From contig QHVT01000006.1 in the NCBI GenBank assembly GCA_003223645.1, positions 124,001 to 188,000 on the forward strand: 64,000 nucleotides of DNA, written 5' to 3'. Shown piece after piece: positions 8,451 to 17,263 of the stretch (the first letter of the stretch is position 1; the number at the start of each line of letters is the position of its first letter). Source of the DNA: Acidobacteriota bacterium (GTDB taxonomy: Bacteria; Acidobacteriota; Thermoanaerobaculia; Gp7-AA8). The notes beneath the pieces are model-generated. The model saw nothing but the letters and a program-made list of their open reading frames with translations. It was not told where the DNA came from and did no database searches. The position numbers and the translations under genes are program-made.

Positions 8451-9338
8451 TCAGCCGGCGCTTCGATTCACGTCGCTCTGGAGAAAATCCCGCAGTTCCG
8501 CATGCCCGCCCTGATCCGCCCACCCCGCCGGCGTTGCGCTCACCTTCGGATCGCGGATGGTCGGGTCCGCGCCGTTCGCGAGCAGGAACTCCACCATCGC
8601 GCGGTGTCCATTCAGCGCGGCGTAGTGCAACGCCGTGCCTGAGAAGTCGAAGCCGTCCGCGATCGCATTGATGTGCGCGCCTTTCTTCAGAAGGTACTCC
8701 GCCGCGGCGATGTGATCGTGCATGCAGGCGTAGAGCAGTGCATTGTCGATGACGCTCTGACGGTCGTGCGTCCAGGCACTGACCTTCGATGCGAGCTGCC
8801 GCCGGACGTCGCTGTCGAGATTGCTGTGCTCGATCTCGCGCGCTCCTTGCCAGGGCCAGTTGATCCCGCCCGCTTCGGGTTTCAGCGAGCCGTCGGCATT
8901 GAAAAACGTTTCCATCACATCGACGCGGCCGAGTCCCGCGGCGATGCGGAGATTGTGCAGCGACGCTCCGCGGCGCAGCAGGAGATCGGCGGCGCGCAGG
9001 TTGCGCCAGTAGAGCGCCTCTTCGAGCGGCGACCAGCCGCCGGTGCCGTCGATCGCGGCGCCGGCGTCCAACAGCATTTCGGCGGCGTCGACGTTGTCCA
9101 TGCTGCAGCTTGCGACGAGAGGCTCGTCGATCTCCGCGCCGGCATCGATGAGCGCGGCGACCATCTCGCGCAGCGCGGGAGAATCGATCGCGTCCAGCAC
9201 GACGCACTGGAGCAGCGTGGGATGGCTTTTCGAGGATCGCGACGTCGCCAGCTTCGGATCGCGACGCAGGATCTCGCGAAAGCGGGCGGCGTCGCTCGCC
9301 TTCATCGCAACGATCGCTTCTTCGAATTTTTTGTCCAT
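8451..9338 (-). CDS. Ankyrin-repeat protein
   Basis: A 295-residue soluble protein made of ankyrin repeats. Several units are visible, for example GTALHYAALNGHRAMVEFLL with the following NGADPTIRD turn, and NALLYACMHDHIAAAEYLL. Ankyrin repeats mediate protein-protein contacts, and no catalytic domain is attached. It follows recJ by 3 bp and may be co-transcribed. The last repeat (WADQGGHAELRDFL) ends close to the C-terminus. Confidence 0.85.
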   Translation of the reverse strand: MDKKFEEAIVAMKASDAARFREILRRDPKLATSRSSKSHPTLLQCVVLDAIDSPALREMVAALIDAGAEIDEPLVASCSMDNVDAAEMLLDAGAAIDGTGGWSPLEEALYWRNLRAADLLLRRGASLHNLRIAAGLGRVDVMETFFNADGSLKPEAGGINWPWQGAREIEHSNLDSDVRRQLASKVSAWTHDRQSVIDNALLYACMHDHIAAAEYLLKKGAHINAIADGFDFSGTALHYAALNGHRAMVEFLLANGADPTIRDPKVSATPAGWADQGGHAELRDFLQSDVNRSAG

Positions 9339-9341
9339 CGG

Positions 9342-11030
9342 TCAGATACCCTCCACCGCCCGCACGTCCACCACCTCCACCCGCCCTCCCCCGTTCCACT
9401 TGTCGGGCTCGACGCGCACAAGCAAATCGACGGCGCGCACGAGCTGCGGCGCGAGCTCTTTTGCGCTCGGCCACAACACGCCCACTCCGCGGCCGGTCGC
9501 GTCTTCCAGCGACAGCTCGCTGCAGTCCTCGGCGAACATGCGCGTGCCGGTGATCGTGACGTCGCGGATCATGAACAGCGGCTGCGGATTGCCCGCGCCG
9601 AACGGCTGGAGCAGTTCGTGCGCGGCGATGAAATTGTGATCGATGCCGGCGAGCGTGAGGACTGCGTCGACGCGCGCCTCGCGGCGGAACAGTGACTCGT
9701 CGAGCAACTCGAAGCGCGCGTGGAGACGCTCGCGCAATGCGGAGAGATTGCTCGTGGCGAGCGAGAAGCCGCAGGCGAATTCATGGCCGCCGAAGTGGAG
9801 GAAGAGATCGTCGACATTCGACAGCTCTTCATGAAGATTGATCGTCGGAATGCTGCGTCCCGATCCGATGCAGAGATCGCCTTCGATCGTCATCGCCAGC
9901 GTCGGACGGTGATAACGCTGCGCGATGCGGCCTGCGGTCAATCCAAGGACGCCGCGATGCCACCCTTCGCCGGCGAGAACCAGAATGCGCTCGACATCGT
10001 TGGCGACCTCCCGGTCGCGCGCAATCTGCTGCTCCGCGCATTCGCGCACCTGGAGCTCGATCGCCTGCCGTTCGGAGTTCATCCGATCGAGCTCCGCGCA
10101 GAGTTGCCACGCTGCGTCTTCGTCCGTCGCCGCGAACAAATCGATCGCCGTGTTCGCGGAGGCGAGACGTCCCGCCGCGTTGATGCGCGGTCCGATTTTG
10201 AATCCGACATCTACCGCTCGTAGAGCACGGCCGTTGAGTCCAAGGCGCTTCAGCAGCGCGCGAAGGCCGGGGTTGCGGACGTCGGCGAGCGCGTGCAGTC
10301 CGAGGGAAGCGATCGTGCGGTTCTCGCCGACGAGCGGCGCGACGTCGGCGATCGTACCGATCGCGGCGATCTTGAGCAGCGACTCGATCGAGATCTTCTT
10401 GCCGCCGCGCTTGATCAACTCGCAGCACAGTTTGAACGCCACGCCGACGCCCGCCAGCTCTTTGAACGGATACTCGCAGCCGGGCTGCTTCGGATTCAGC
10501 ACCGCGGCCGCCTCGGGCAGCACGCCCGGCGGCAGATGATGATCGGTGATGATGACGTCGATGCCGCGCTCGATCGCGCGCTGCACCGGCTCGACGCTGG
10601 TGATGCCGCAGTCGACCGTGATCACGAGCCGCACGTTGCGCTCGTGCAGCACGCGGTCGAGCACTTCCATCTTGAGACCGTAGCCGTCGACGAGGCGATG
10701 CGGCACGACGAAGTCGACGTCGGCGCCGAGCGTGCGCAACACCGTGCGCAGCATCACGATCGACGTCACGCCGTCGACGTCGTAGTCGCCGTAGATGACG
10801 ATCGCTTCCTTGTCGCGAATTGCACGCGTGATGCGCTCGCACGCGTGATCCATTCCGTGAATCGAAGACGGATCGTGCAAATCGCCGAGCGCCGGCGCGG
10901 TGAAGCGGCGGAACGAATCGTCATCGACGATGCCGCGTCGAATTAGCAGCGCGCGCAGCGTCGGATTCGTAACGGGGATGTGAGCAGTGTCGGGCGGTGG
11001 CGGGAGGACGCTCCAGAGGTCGTGGATCAA
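9342..11030 (-). CDS. recJ: Single-stranded-DNA-specific exonuclease RecJ
   Basis: The 562-residue protein has the DHH-phosphoesterase core. Motif I IYGDYDVDGVTS lies at about residues 79-90 and the DHH triad at 163-165. The DHHA1 region contains FGGHEFACGF, and an OB-type C-terminus follows. RecJ degrades 5' single-stranded ends during recombination and mismatch or base-excision repair. Start ATG 11030. It is 137 bp downstream of accA, and that gap is filled by an ATGAGCC-type repeat. Confidence 0.95.
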   Translation of the reverse strand: MIHDLWSVLPPPPDTAHIPVTNPTLRALLIRRGIVDDDSFRRFTAPALGDLHDPSSIHGMDHACERITRAIRDKEAIVIYGDYDVDGVTSIVMLRTVLRTLGADVDFVVPHRLVDGYGLKMEVLDRVLHERNVRLVITVDCGITSVEPVQRAIERGIDVIITDHHLPPGVLPEAAAVLNPKQPGCEYPFKELAGVGVAFKLCCELIKRGGKKISIESLLKIAAIGTIADVAPLVGENRTIASLGLHALADVRNPGLRALLKRLGLNGRALRAVDVGFKIGPRINAAGRLASANTAIDLFAATDEDAAWQLCAELDRMNSERQAIELQVRECAEQQIARDREVANDVERILVLAGEGWHRGVLGLTAGRIAQRYHRPTLAMTIEGDLCIGSGRSIPTINLHEELSNVDDLFLHFGGHEFACGFSLATSNLSALRERLHARFELLDESLFRREARVDAVLTLAGIDHNFIAAHELLQPFGAGNPQPLFMIRDVTITGTRMFAEDCSELSLEDATGRGVGVLWPSAKELAPQLVRAVDLLVRVEPDKWNGGGRVEVVDVRAVEGI

Positions 11031-11087
11031 CGTGACACGAGCTTAGCGCAGCATGCCGGTTCCACGAAGAGAAGAGGCTCCCGGGCG

Positions 11088-11177
11088 CCTAGGCTCACGG
11101 GCTCACAGCACCTCTATGAGCCTATGCGCCTATGAGCCTATGCGCCTATGAGCCCATGAGCCTATGCGCCCATGAGC
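11088..11177. repeat. ATGAGCC/TATGCGCC tandem words, family D copy 1
   Basis: The gap between accA and recJ consists of alternating words ATGAGCC and TATGCGCC repeated about eight times. A partly complementary GGCTCACGGGCTCA block precedes them. Copy 2 at 44061-44165 lies in the gap between the DUF4388 gene and uvrC and shows the complementary arm more completely. The words even run up to the stop codon of accA. Confidence 0.7.
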
Positions 11178-12128
11178 CTATTTCTCAAACACGCCCATCT
11201 TCCGAAACTTCTTGTACCGCTCGTCCACCAACTGCGCGGGCTTGAGCTTCTGCAGTTCTTTCAGCGCGCGCTCGAGGTACGGTCCGAGCGTGTCCGCGGC
11301 CGCGGCGGGATCGGCGTGTGCGCCGCCGTCGGGCTCCGCGACGATCTCGTCGATCACGCCGAGCTTCTTCAAATCCTCGGCCGTGATCTTCATCGCTTGC
11401 GCAGCGTCCGGCGCCGCCGACGAGTTCTTCCACAAAATTGCCGCGCATCCCTCGGGTGAGATGACGGAGTAGACCGCGTGCTGCAGCATGAGCACGCGAT
11501 CGCCAACTCCAAGAGCGAGAGCCCCGCCGCTGCCGCCCTCACCGATCACGACGATGATCAACGGCACGGTGAGCCCCGCCATCTCGCGCAGGTTGACGGC
11601 GATCGCTTCGGCTTGTCCGCGCTCTTCCGCGCCGAGGCCGGGATATGCGCCCTGCGTGTCGATGAAACTGAAGATCGGCAGCTTGAACTTCTCCGCGAGC
11701 TTCATCACGCGAAGTGCTTTACGAAAACCCTCGGGGCGCGGCTGTCCGAAGTTGCGGAAGATCTTTTCCTTCGTATTGCGGCCCTTCTGATGACCGACGA
11801 CGCAGCAGGGATGTCCGCGGAAGCGCGCGAACCCGGCCACGATCGCCGCGTCGTCGCCGAATTTGCGGTCGCCGTGAATCTCCGTCCAGTCCTCGAACAG
11901 CAGCGCGATGAAGTCGAGCGTATACGGCCGCTGCGGGTGGCGCGCGACGAGCGTCTTCTGCCACGGCGTAAGGTTCGAATAGATTTCGTGGGCGACTTTG
12001 GTAAGCTTCGTCTCGAGCTCGGCAATCTCCGCATCGCGCGCAGGCTCTGGTTCGATTGCGGAGAGCTCCTCGATTCGACGGCGGATCCGAAGGATCGGCT
12101 CGTCGAATTGCGTGGGGTCGGCGCTCAT
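11178..12128 (-). CDS. accA: Acetyl-CoA carboxylase carboxyltransferase subunit alpha
   Basis: The 316-residue protein starts at ATG 12128; the open frame extends further upstream, but that part is antisense to the next gene. Family landmarks are LTPWQKTLVARHPQRPYTLD, the DTQGAYPGLGAEERGQ loop and GEGGSGGALALG of the crotonase-fold carboxyltransferase. AccA with AccD transfers carboxyl from biotin to acetyl-CoA for fatty-acid synthesis. It is divergent from the 12153 gene, with only 24 bp between start codons, so the promoters must overlap coding DNA. Confidence 0.96.
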   Translation of the reverse strand: MSADPTQFDEPILRIRRRIEELSAIEPEPARDAEIAELETKLTKVAHEIYSNLTPWQKTLVARHPQRPYTLDFIALLFEDWTEIHGDRKFGDDAAIVAGFARFRGHPCCVVGHQKGRNTKEKIFRNFGQPRPEGFRKALRVMKLAEKFKLPIFSFIDTQGAYPGLGAEERGQAEAIAVNLREMAGLTVPLIIVVIGEGGSGGALALGVGDRVLMLQHAVYSVISPEGCAAILWKNSSAAPDAAQAMKITAEDLKKLGVIDEIVAEPDGGAHADPAAAADTLGPYLERALKELQKLKPAQLVDERYKKFRKMGVFEK

Positions 12129-12152
12129 TGGGCGTGACCCTAACAAAGAACG

Positions 12153-12725
12153 ATGACGCTGGCAACTGAACCACCCGACACCCCCGCAACCGAAGAACAC
12201 GCGCACGCTTCTCCGCACGAACGATGGGCGGAGAACGAGCGGATGCGCCACGTCCCGGCGCTGTCGTGGATCGTGCCGAAGCTCGACTCCGATCTGCGAC
12301 GGCGCATCGATCTGTTGTGGAACGCGTGCGCGAACGTCGCGCCCGAGCATCCGCTGCACAACACGATCGATCACGAATTTCGTGGACTCTGCCGCTCGAT
12401 CGAGCGCATCGGCGACGTCGTGCGCCGCGCGCGCTTGAACCATCATCATCCACCCGCCGAGATCGGCGCGCGCCTGCGCTGGACGATGAATCACACGATC
12501 TCGATGCTGAGCTCCGTCGACAGCGCGACGTTCGGACATCGCTTCCCGTTCCAGACGTTCGAGCGCTCGAATGCGGAGCCGTTGTGGGCGTCCGTGCTCG
12601 CGGTCATCGATCACGTGCATCGCCTGACCGATCTGGTGCGCCCGATCGATCCGTCGATCGACGAGCGGATGTACGAGGGCCTGGTGACGCTGCAAACACC
12701 GCTCGACGCGCGGCCGATGGCGTAG
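12153..12725 (+). CDS. Hypothetical protein, histidine-rich segments
   Basis: A 190-residue, mostly helical soluble protein without signal peptide or membrane segment. It contains an ARLNHHHPPAE stretch and a second histidine pair near its centre. I do not recognise the family. It is followed after 2 bp by a thioesterase gene on the same strand and is divergent from accA. The genomic pairing suggests a link to acyl-CoA metabolism, but only by neighbourhood. Confidence 0.6.
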   Translation: MTLATEPPDTPATEEHAHASPHERWAENERMRHVPALSWIVPKLDSDLRRRIDLLWNACANVAPEHPLHNTIDHEFRGLCRSIERIGDVVRRARLNHHHPPAEIGARLRWTMNHTISMLSSVDSATFGHRFPFQTFERSNAEPLWASVLAVIDHVHRLTDLVRPIDPSIDERMYEGLVTLQTPLDARPMA

Positions 12726-12727
12726 CG

Positions 12728-13177
12728 ATGTCCGAGCCGTTTTCGAAGACGCTGTACGCGCGTTGGGGCGACATGGACTTCAACGGTCACATGAAGAACA
12801 CCGCGTACCTCGACGCGTCGGCGGACGTGCGGATGTTCTTCTTCGAGGAGTACGGCTTCTCGATGCGCGAGTTCGAGTCGCGACGATTCGGTCCCGTCAT
12901 CCTGCGCGACGATCTCGAATACTTTCGCGAGCTGCGCCTCCTCGAGCCCGTGCGCGTGACGCTCGAGTCATCCGGATTCTCGGAGGACTACGGCCGCTAC
13001 CGCCTCGTCAATCAATTCTTCAAACTCGACGGCACGCGCGTCGCGCGCGTGACGACGCACGGGCTGTGGCTGAACCTCGACACGCGCAAGCCGCTGGTGC
13101 CGCCCGACGATCTGCGGAAAGTGATCGAGCAGATTTTCCGGACGGAGGATTACGAAGTGTTGTCGCAGCGGCGCTAG
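12728..13177 (+). CDS. Acyl-CoA thioesterase of the 4HBT hotdog family
   Basis: A 149-residue hotdog-fold protein; the start ATG 12728 lies 2 bp after the previous stop codon. The opening RWGDMDFNGHMKNTAYLD is the 4-hydroxybenzoyl-CoA thioesterase/FadM motif, with the catalytic aspartate in the D-x-N-GH context. The family hydrolyses acyl-CoA thioesters. Proximity to accA and the 12153 gene fits a lipid-metabolism setting. A longer open frame upstream overlaps the 12153 gene and is rejected. Confidence 0.85.
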   Translation: MSEPFSKTLYARWGDMDFNGHMKNTAYLDASADVRMFFFEEYGFSMREFESRRFGPVILRDDLEYFRELRLLEPVRVTLESSGFSEDYGRYRLVNQFFKLDGTRVARVTTHGLWLNLDTRKPLVPPDDLRKVIEQIFRTEDYEVLSQRR

Positions 13178-13240
13178 CCGCCACGGGCGGCTGCGTGGAT
13201 CTGAAGCTCAAGAACGCTAGTTCTCTTCAACTGCGAGTCT

Positions 13241-13312
13241 GTGGAGCGGCGGCCGCTCTCGGCCGCCGGATTCTCGCGAGAGCTCGGCGGCCGAAGCGGC
13301 CGCCGCTCCACC
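13241..13312. repeat. GTGGAGCGGCGGCC palindromic element, family P copy 1
   Basis: A perfect or near-perfect inverted repeat about 72 bp long. The arms are GTGGAGCGGCGGCCGC and its complement, with inner GGCCGCCGGATTCTCGCGAG words. It lies in the convergent gap between the thioesterase and VWFA genes. Full copies are at 19644-19714, 39411-39482 and 63107-63178, and a half copy is at 62017-62043. A second palindrome, GAGCGCGGGCGAGACGCCC type, follows at about 13330-13384. Confidence 0.85.
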
Positions 13313-13423
13313 AGTCGTCCCTCGTCGCCTGAGGAGCGCGGGCGAGACGCCCGACGCGTGCGGCCGGGACGGCCGCTCTCCTCCGTCGAAGGATCTCAAA
13401 CGACGAGCATCGTATTTTGAGCG

Positions 13424-14662
13424 CTAACGCGCGCACGCCACCGGCTTGGCCTTCAACGCGTCGAGCGGCTCGAGCGGCAGCCACGCGATGCGCTGTTCCT
13501 CGAGCATCCTCCGCAACTCCTCGGTCGCCGTGATCAGTTTCGGAATCGAGGTGATTTCCGTGATCTTGCCCCACGCCGCCGTCATTTCCGGTGTGATGTC
13601 GACGAGCGACCAGACGCGGAGCGGGACGCCGATGCGCTCGAGGTAGCGGCGCACGACACCGGAATCGTGGCGGCTGTCATCGTGCTCGCCGTTGAGGACG
13701 AGCACGACCGCGCGCCGCTTGGCGTCGACCAATGCCGTCACCGCGGCGACGGAGACGGCGTCGGCGTAGCGCTGATCGGTTCGCGTCGGACCGCCGACGT
13801 TCGCGAGGATCCGATGCGTGCCGAACAATCCGTCGAACGCCTCGGAGCGGTCGAAGAGATTCACCGTCGTCGCCATGTCGCCTTCGATCTGCCGCGACGT
13901 CGGCCAGAAGATGCGCAGGCTTGCGTTGGGCAGCATGAACGGTTTGTGCAGCGCGTTCGTTGCTTCGCGGCTCGCGCCGGTCGCCATCGGCAGCTTCGAT
14001 CGCGCCATCGCGGCGCTGCTGTCGCGAACGAAAATCACCGTCGCCTGCGGATTCTCGATCGCCGCGGCGCGCACCCTCGCGTCTCCGCTTTGAAAGCACT
14101 GATCGTGCTCGGTCGCGATCACGCCGGTCAGCTCCGCCGGCATCTGTTCGCTGTACATCCCGCCGAAGACCATTTCTTTCGTCGCGGTAAACCCGTCGAA
14201 TTTCACGTCGGCGTGCAGCATGTGCAATGTGTACGGCTCGAGCGCGGGCAGCAGCGTCGTCGCCTTTTTGCCGATCACTTTTCCGTCGAGCCGCAACTCG
14301 ATCTTGTTCGGCTTCTCGAATGCGATGTGCTGCCATCGCACCGTCGCGCGCAGTCGCCCGCTATCCGGATCGCGCACCAGCGCAATCGCCGCCTCGGCCG
14401 CCGGCCGGGCGAGATTCACCAGCTGCGTGTCCTTCCCCACTTCGTTCCCGTGCTCGTCGTAAGCGATCGCGGTGATCTCGTGCGGAATCAACTCGCCGCC
14501 GAAGCTGACGTTGAGCCGCCACGGCGCGCGTAGCGTGGCCTTGCGCTCGCCGTCGATGAGAATGCCGACAGCCTTCACGCTGGGATCGACCTGCACTGCG
14601 ACTTGCTGCTGACCGGTGACGAGTCCGAGGAGGCGGGTGACGAAGACGAGCTCGGGGAGCAT
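13424..14662 (-). CDS. VWFA-related domain protein
   Basis: A 412-residue protein whose central part resembles the VWFA-related domain common in Acidobacteriota secreted proteins. A metal-site-like DSSAAM stretch lies near residue 205, and a later strand VVLVLNGEHDDSRHDS occupies the position of the second metal-contacting loop. The N-terminus is moderately hydrophobic (LVFVTRLLGLVTG) and may be a weak signal peptide. The function is unknown; VWA domains usually bind proteins through a metal. The match is by recall and not a strong motif hit. Confidence 0.65.
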   Translation of the reverse strand: MLPELVFVTRLLGLVTGQQQVAVQVDPSVKAVGILIDGERKATLRAPWRLNVSFGGELIPHEITAIAYDEHGNEVGKDTQLVNLARPAAEAAIALVRDPDSGRLRATVRWQHIAFEKPNKIELRLDGKVIGKKATTLLPALEPYTLHMLHADVKFDGFTATKEMVFGGMYSEQMPAELTGVIATEHDQCFQSGDARVRAAAIENPQATVIFVRDSSAAMARSKLPMATGASREATNALHKPFMLPNASLRIFWPTSRQIEGDMATTVNLFDRSEAFDGLFGTHRILANVGGPTRTDQRYADAVSVAAVTALVDAKRRAVVLVLNGEHDDSRHDSGVVRRYLERIGVPLRVWSLVDITPEMTAAWGKITEITSIPKLITATEELRRMLEEQRIAWLPLEPLDALKAKPVACAR

Positions 14663-14697
14663 GGGCTTTTCAATAGTAGGCGTTCGCGGTGTTGGAG

Positions 14698-14768
14698 CGT
14701 GATGGCGGATGGCGGATGGCAGAGAACGAGGCTAAATCACGCCATCCGCCATCTGCCATCCGCCATCG
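14698..14768. repeat. GATGGCGGATGGCAGATGGC inverted repeat, family A copy 1
   Basis: Heptamer words (GGATGGC, AGATGGC) in tandem are followed after about 20 bp by their inverted copies (GCCATCC, GCCATCT). They fill the gap between priA and the VWFA gene. Other copies of this family lie at 26902-26980, 34091-34157, 42202-42280 and 54243-54294. Confidence 0.8.
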
Positions 14769-17177
14769 TTAAAGAATATTCAACGGGTCCACATCGACCG
14801 CGATATCCACACCTTTCCACTTCCGCGGCAGCATGACGGCTTCGACGGCGCGACGCAATGCCGTTCGCTGCGCGGAGCGCAAAAGAATTTGAAAACGCCA
14901 CACGCCTTTGATGCGCGCGAGCGGCGCGGGCGCGGGTCCCTGGATGCGCGTGCCGGCGACCGGCTGCACGGCTTCTTCGAGCATGCGTCCGCATTCGGTG
15001 GCTGCACGCTCGACGGCGTCGAGTTGTTCGCCGCGAAAGAGGATCGCGATCATCGACGTGACGGGCGGATAGTGAAACGTCTTGCGGAAGCCGATCTCCT
15101 CTTCGTAGAACGCTTCGTAGTCGTGTTGGAGCGCGTGCTGGATCGCGTAGTGCGTCGGAAAGGCGGTCTGGATCATCACCTTTCCGCGCAGTTCGCCACG
15201 GCCCGCGCGACCGGCGACTTGCGTCAGAAGGTAGAACGTTTTTTCGGCGGAGCGGAAGTCGGGATAGCCGAGGATCGAGTCGGCGTTGAGGACGCCGGTG
15301 AGCGTGACGTTCGGGAAGTGATGCCCCTTGCTGAGCATCTGCGTGCCGATGAGCGCGCGCGTCTCTCCGCGGCGAAAGCGATCGAGGATCGCAACGAGCG
15401 CGCCTTTCTTGCGCGTCGAGTCGCGGTCTAGCACTTCCACGGAAACATCAGGAAATTCGCGAAAAAAGCGCTCTTCGACTTTCTCCGTGCCGAAGCCGAT
15501 CGGCTGCAGGACTTCGCCGCCGCAGAGCGGACACTTCGATGGGATCGGCTTGCGCAGTCCGCAGTAGTGGCAGATGAGCTGTCCCGCGCGGCGATGTACG
15601 GTGAGCGTGACGCTGCAGTCGCGGCAGCGGAATTCATGTCCGCATTCGCGGCAGAGAAGATACGGCGCATACCCACGTCGATTGATGAGCAGGATCGCCT
15701 GCTCGCCGGCGTCAAACGTCGCGCGCAGCGCGCTCTTCAACGTTTGGCTGAAGATGACGAATCCTTTGTCGTCTTTCTCCCCGCGCTCCTGCCGCAAGTC
15801 AACGATTTCCACGTCGGGCAGCGGACGCGCTTCGACGCGCTTGGTCATGCGCAGCAGCGTGTACTTGCCGCGCGCGGCGTTCTCGCGCGACTCGAGCGAC
15901 GGCGTGGCCGATCCGAGGACGATCGGGATTTTGCGGAGCTGCGCGCGCACGACGGCGAGGTCGCGCGCGTTGTAGCGCGGCGACTCTTCCTGCTTGTACG
16001 CGCCGTCGCCTTCTTCGTCGACGACGAGGAGTCCGAGGCGCTGGAACGGAGTGAAGAGCGCGGAGCGCGGACCGATCGCCACGTCGACTTCACCGCGTCG
16101 CGCGCGCCACCACTGATCGAAGCGCTCACTCGCCGACAAATTGCTGTGCAGGATCGCGATGCGATCGCCGAAGCGTTGCTTCAATCGCGCCGCAAACACC
16201 GGCGTGAGCGAGATCTCCGGCACGAGCAGAATCGCCTGCTCTCCCCGCTTCACCACGTCTCTCATCAGCTCGATGTACACCTCGGTCTTCCCGCTGCCGG
16301 TGACTCCTTCGAGCAGAAACGGCGCGAACGTGCCGAGCGTCGCGCGCACCGCTTCGATCGCGGCGCGCTGTTCCGCGGAATAGCGGATCTCCCCTGCTGC
16401 GGCATCGTCGAGTCCCGCGAGAAATGCATCGAGTGTGTGTCGTCGCGCGCGGCGCTCGATGCGGATCACGCCTTTCTTCGCCAGCGCGGAGAGCACCGCG
16501 GCACTCGCGCCGGCGTGCTCCATCGCGCGCACCGACAACTCACCGCCGCGCGACTGCAGCACGTCGACCGCGGCCTGCTGCCTCGGCGTCAATCCGCCCG
16601 GCATCGTTTCGAGCACGACGAAGCGGTCGTAGCGCACGCCTTCGGCGTCGCGAAATCGTTCATGCAGAGCGATCACGCCTGCATCGCGCAGGCGCGCGAC
16701 AGCAGATCGCGAGATGTTCAAATCGTCGAAGATCGCGGAGAGCGGAAGCGGACGGCGTTGCAGTTCTTCGATGAGCGTGCGATCGGAGTCGAGGATCTGA
16801 TCGGAATCCGGATCGACGAGGACGGCCTGCCGTTTTCCGCGCGAGGCCATGTTTGCTGGAAGCGAGACACGCAGCATCTCGCCGAGCGGCGCGATGTAGT
16901 ACTCCGCGGCCCAGCGGCACAGCTCGATGATCTCGGGAATGAGCGCGGGCTCTTCGTCATCGAGCACCGCGCGGATATTTTTGAGTTTGGATTGTTCGAC
17001 CGTGACTTCGTCGAGCAGGCCGACGACGAAACCGGTCGTCAGCTTCGATGCGAGCGGAACTTCGACGCGCGAGCCGAGGCGGACCGAGTCGCGCAGCGCG
17101 TCCGGAATGCGATACGTGAGCGTTTCCTGAATCGCGACGGGAAGCGCGATTTGCGCGAATTCGGAGAGGCCGGGCAT
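14769..17177 (-). CDS. priA: Primosomal replication restart helicase PriA
   Basis: An 802-residue superfamily-2 helicase. The P-loop [11 protein letters not shown], the DEEGD box followed by KQEESPRYN, and the zinc-binding cysteine series (CRECG, CRDC, CHYCG, CPLCG) are all present, as is QVAGRAGR motif VI. PriA reloads the replisome at collapsed forks. The N-terminal 3'-end-binding domain is also present. The gene is flanked on both sides by palindromic repeats (families A and F). Start ATG 17177. Confidence 0.96.
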   Translation of the reverse strand: MPGLSEFAQIALPVAIQETLTYRIPDALRDSVRLGSRVEVPLASKLTTGFVVGLLDEVTVEQSKLKNIRAVLDDEEPALIPEIIELCRWAAEYYIAPLGEMLRVSLPANMASRGKRQAVLVDPDSDQILDSDRTLIEELQRRPLPLSAIFDDLNISRSAVARLRDAGVIALHERFRDAEGVRYDRFVVLETMPGGLTPRQQAAVDVLQSRGGELSVRAMEHAGASAAVLSALAKKGVIRIERRARRHTLDAFLAGLDDAAAGEIRYSAEQRAAIEAVRATLGTFAPFLLEGVTGSGKTEVYIELMRDVVKRGEQAILLVPEISLTPVFAARLKQRFGDRIAILHSNLSASERFDQWWRARRGEVDVAIGPRSALFTPFQRLGLLVVDEEGDGAYKQEESPRYNARDLAVVRAQLRKIPIVLGSATPSLESRENAARGKYTLLRMTKRVEARPLPDVEIVDLRQERGEKDDKGFVIFSQTLKSALRATFDAGEQAILLINRRGYAPYLLCRECGHEFRCRDCSVTLTVHRRAGQLICHYCGLRKPIPSKCPLCGGEVLQPIGFGTEKVEERFFREFPDVSVEVLDRDSTRKKGALVAILDRFRRGETRALIGTQMLSKGHHFPNVTLTGVLNADSILGYPDFRSAEKTFYLLTQVAGRAGRGELRGKVMIQTAFPTHYAIQHALQHDYEAFYEEEIGFRKTFHYPPVTSMIAILFRGEQLDAVERAATECGRMLEEAVQPVAGTRIQGPAPAPLARIKGVWRFQILLRSAQRTALRRAVEAVMLPRKWKGVDIAVDVDPLNIL

Positions 17178-17178
17178 T

Positions 17179-17263
17179 GCGGTTACGCGGTTGCGCAGTC
17201 GCGCGGTTGCGCGGCTTCGAGAAATTGCTGCGAGACCGCGCGACCGCGTAACCGCGCAACCAT
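17179..17263. repeat. GGTTGCGCAGTCGCGCGG inverted repeat, family F copy 1
   Basis: Words such as GGTTACGCGG, TTGCGCAGTCGCGCGG and GGTTGCGCGG are followed by the inverted forms CCGCGCGACCGCG and TAACCGCGCAACC. They fill the gap between the uracil-DNA glycosylase gene and priA. Copy 2 sits in frame inside the glycosylase gene itself at 17809-17875. Confidence 0.75.

Noticed and set aside
12129-12695. Upstream extension of accA
   Set aside because: The added residues are antisense to the 12153 gene, while ATG 12128 gives the normal AccA length.
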